Shown: piece by piece, positions 63,108-64,000 of the stretch
Numbering within the stretch: position 1 is the stretch's first letter
How the letters are laid out: every line of letters starts with the position of its first letter
Assembly (NCBI RefSeq): GCF_024159265.1
Contig: NZ_JAMYWY010000001.1
Span: forward strand, 6,758,001 to 6,822,000
Direction: 5' to 3'
Length of the DNA: 64,000 nt
Source: Paenibacillus sp. 1781tsa1
GTDB taxonomy: Bacteria; Bacillota; Bacilli; Paenibacillales; Paenibacillaceae
The notes under the pieces: generated by a model
What the model was told of the DNA's origin: nothing
Database searches by the model: none
The model's input: only the letters and a program-made list of their open reading frames with translations
Made by a program: the position numbers and the translations under genes

Positions 63108-63989
63108 CTATCCTTTCACGGCTCCGAGGGTAATCCCCTTAACGAAGTACCGTTGGATAAACGGGTAGATCGTAACAATAGGCAGAATGCTGACCACAAT
63201 GGATACATAACGTACTTGCAGGGTCGATACCGCCAGCGCCCCGGATGTCATCGTGCCGCCCATCTTCTGCATCACTTCCGGAGATGCCATGATCAGCACC
63301 CTTCGCAGGAACATCTGTAAGGGCTGCATATCCTGTTTGCCCAGATATAATAGGGCCGAGAAAAAGTTGTTCCAGTGGAATACCGCATAGTACAGCGTGA
63401 GCACAGCCAGTGTCGGCTTGATGATGGGAACCGCCAGACGGTACAGCATTGTCATCTCGTTGGCCCCGTCTATACTGGCACTTTCGAAAATCTCATTCGG
63501 AATGCCTTCAAAGGCCGAGCGGCAGATCATGACGTTAAACGTAATCACCAGCACAGGCAGCACCATGACCCAGCGGGTATTGTACAGCCCAAGCGAGGTA
63601 ATCAGCATGTAAACCGGAATAAGCCCACCCGAGAAATACATGGTAAAAGCGATGAAAAAATTCAGCTTGCGACGCAAGAAAAATTGCTGTCTGGATAATG
63701 GAAACGCGGCAAGACATGTTGCCACAATATTCAACAGTGTACCTACCACGGTGTACCAAAGGGTGTTGTAGAACGATACCCATAACTCCTTGTATTGCAG
63801 TACCATTTGGTAACCTGACAGGGTAAAGCCAACGGGCCACAATACGACTTTTTGTTTGTCGATGGCATCCACCGAGCTGAATGAAATGCTAATGACGTAC
63901 AGAAAGGGATACAACGTGACAACAACCGCCAGTATGGTCAGCAGGTAGACACTTCCGTAGAACAAACGGTCACTTCTCGATTTTTGCAT
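63108..63989 (-). CDS. Carbohydrate ABC transporter permease
   Basis: 293 residues with six hydrophobic helices. The EAA loop that contacts the ATPase is present (EIFESASIDGANEMTMLYRL, then AVPIIKP). The C-terminal KGITLGAVKG is typical of YtcP/LplC permeases. AGGAG precedes the ATG close to the right edge. The partner permease should lie just outside the window. No ATPase gene is visible; such systems usually share MsmX. Confidence 0.93.
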   Translation of the reverse strand: MQKSRSDRLFYGSVYLLTILAVVVTLYPFLYVISISFSSVDAIDKQKVVLWPVGFTLSGYQMVLQYKELWVSFYNTLWYTVVGTLLNIVATCLAAFPLSRQQFFLRRKLNFFIAFTMYFSGGLIPVYMLITSLGLYNTRWVMVLPVLVITFNVMICRSAFEGIPNEIFESASIDGANEMTMLYRLAVPIIKPTLAVLTLYYAVFHWNNFFSALLYLGKQDMQPLQMFLRRVLIMASPEVMQKMGGTMTSGALAVSTLQVRYVSIVVSILPIVTIYPFIQRYFVKGITLGAVKG

Positions 63990-64000
63990 ACAGGTCTCCT

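Overview
The window looks like a chromosomal piece of a Paenibacillus-like, endospore-forming Firmicute. The evidence is moderate GC with strong AGGAGG-type ribosome binding sites, a Spo0E-type phosphatase, a Bacillus-type GlnL regulator, a ytcD-ytbD-ytbE-like trio, and secreted chitinases and pectin enzymes with FN3 and CBM5/12 modules. No rRNA, tRNA, CRISPR array, complete insertion sequence or prophage was seen.

Layout. 0-5.6 kb: the end of an unidentified gene, then minus-strand genes for a DUF1835 protein, a TVP38-type membrane protein, an HNH nuclease with a very GC-rich low-complexity middle, a newly read 49-residue CxxC protein, and an acyltransferase. 5.9-11.7 kb: photolyase, then a very large hybrid histidine kinase with its BTAD-type response regulator. 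11.9-18.5 kb: housekeeping and stress enzymes (SRPBCC protein, methyltransferase, NamA-like ene-reductase, tautomerase, peptidase T), a Crp/Fnr regulator and a soluble chemoreceptor; two copies of a structured intergenic repeat lie here. 18.7-22.8 kb: a nitrogen-linked pair (alanine/glycine/glutamine-type symporter and an orphan GlnL), a short Spo0E-family gene and an acetate transporter. 22.8-25.6 kb is an AT-rich islet with small unknown genes, a secreted DUF6973 protein and a decayed transposase-like remnant.

25.7-33 kb holds the most informative system: the nitrite assimilation operon nirB-nirD-nirC-cobA. Its leader carries a consensus promoter, a GlnR/TnrA-type box, two hairpins with ANTAR-type hexaloops (A1, G4), and a terminator whose 5' arm is shared with the second hairpin. 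The divergent gene encodes an ANTAR protein with a degenerate receiver, followed by a TrpD2/YbiB-like protein where a NasS-type sensor might be expected. The parts together describe a complete antitermination switch.

33-44 kb: TetR and SDR genes, a three-copy intergenic repeat, then a two-component system divergent from a VTC - DUF4956 - Cthe_2159-like lipoprotein operon. A pair of 19-bp near-identical inverted sites is placed symmetrically for the two directions. An FHA-winged-helix regulator and a membrane-anchored methyltransferase follow, then a SMI1/KNR4 immunity-like gene between gene fragments. 44.5-54 kb: DUF2339 membrane protein, LCP ligase, a MITE-like element, aldo/keto reductase, MarR regulator, AIM24-like protein, and the HxlR - MFS - aldo/keto reductase trio with a GTAC-type operator. 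54-64 kb: two chitinases abutting without a gap, then a pectin-use operon (ABC permease, binding lipoprotein, LacI regulator, GH88/105 hydrolase, pectinesterase) running off the right edge.
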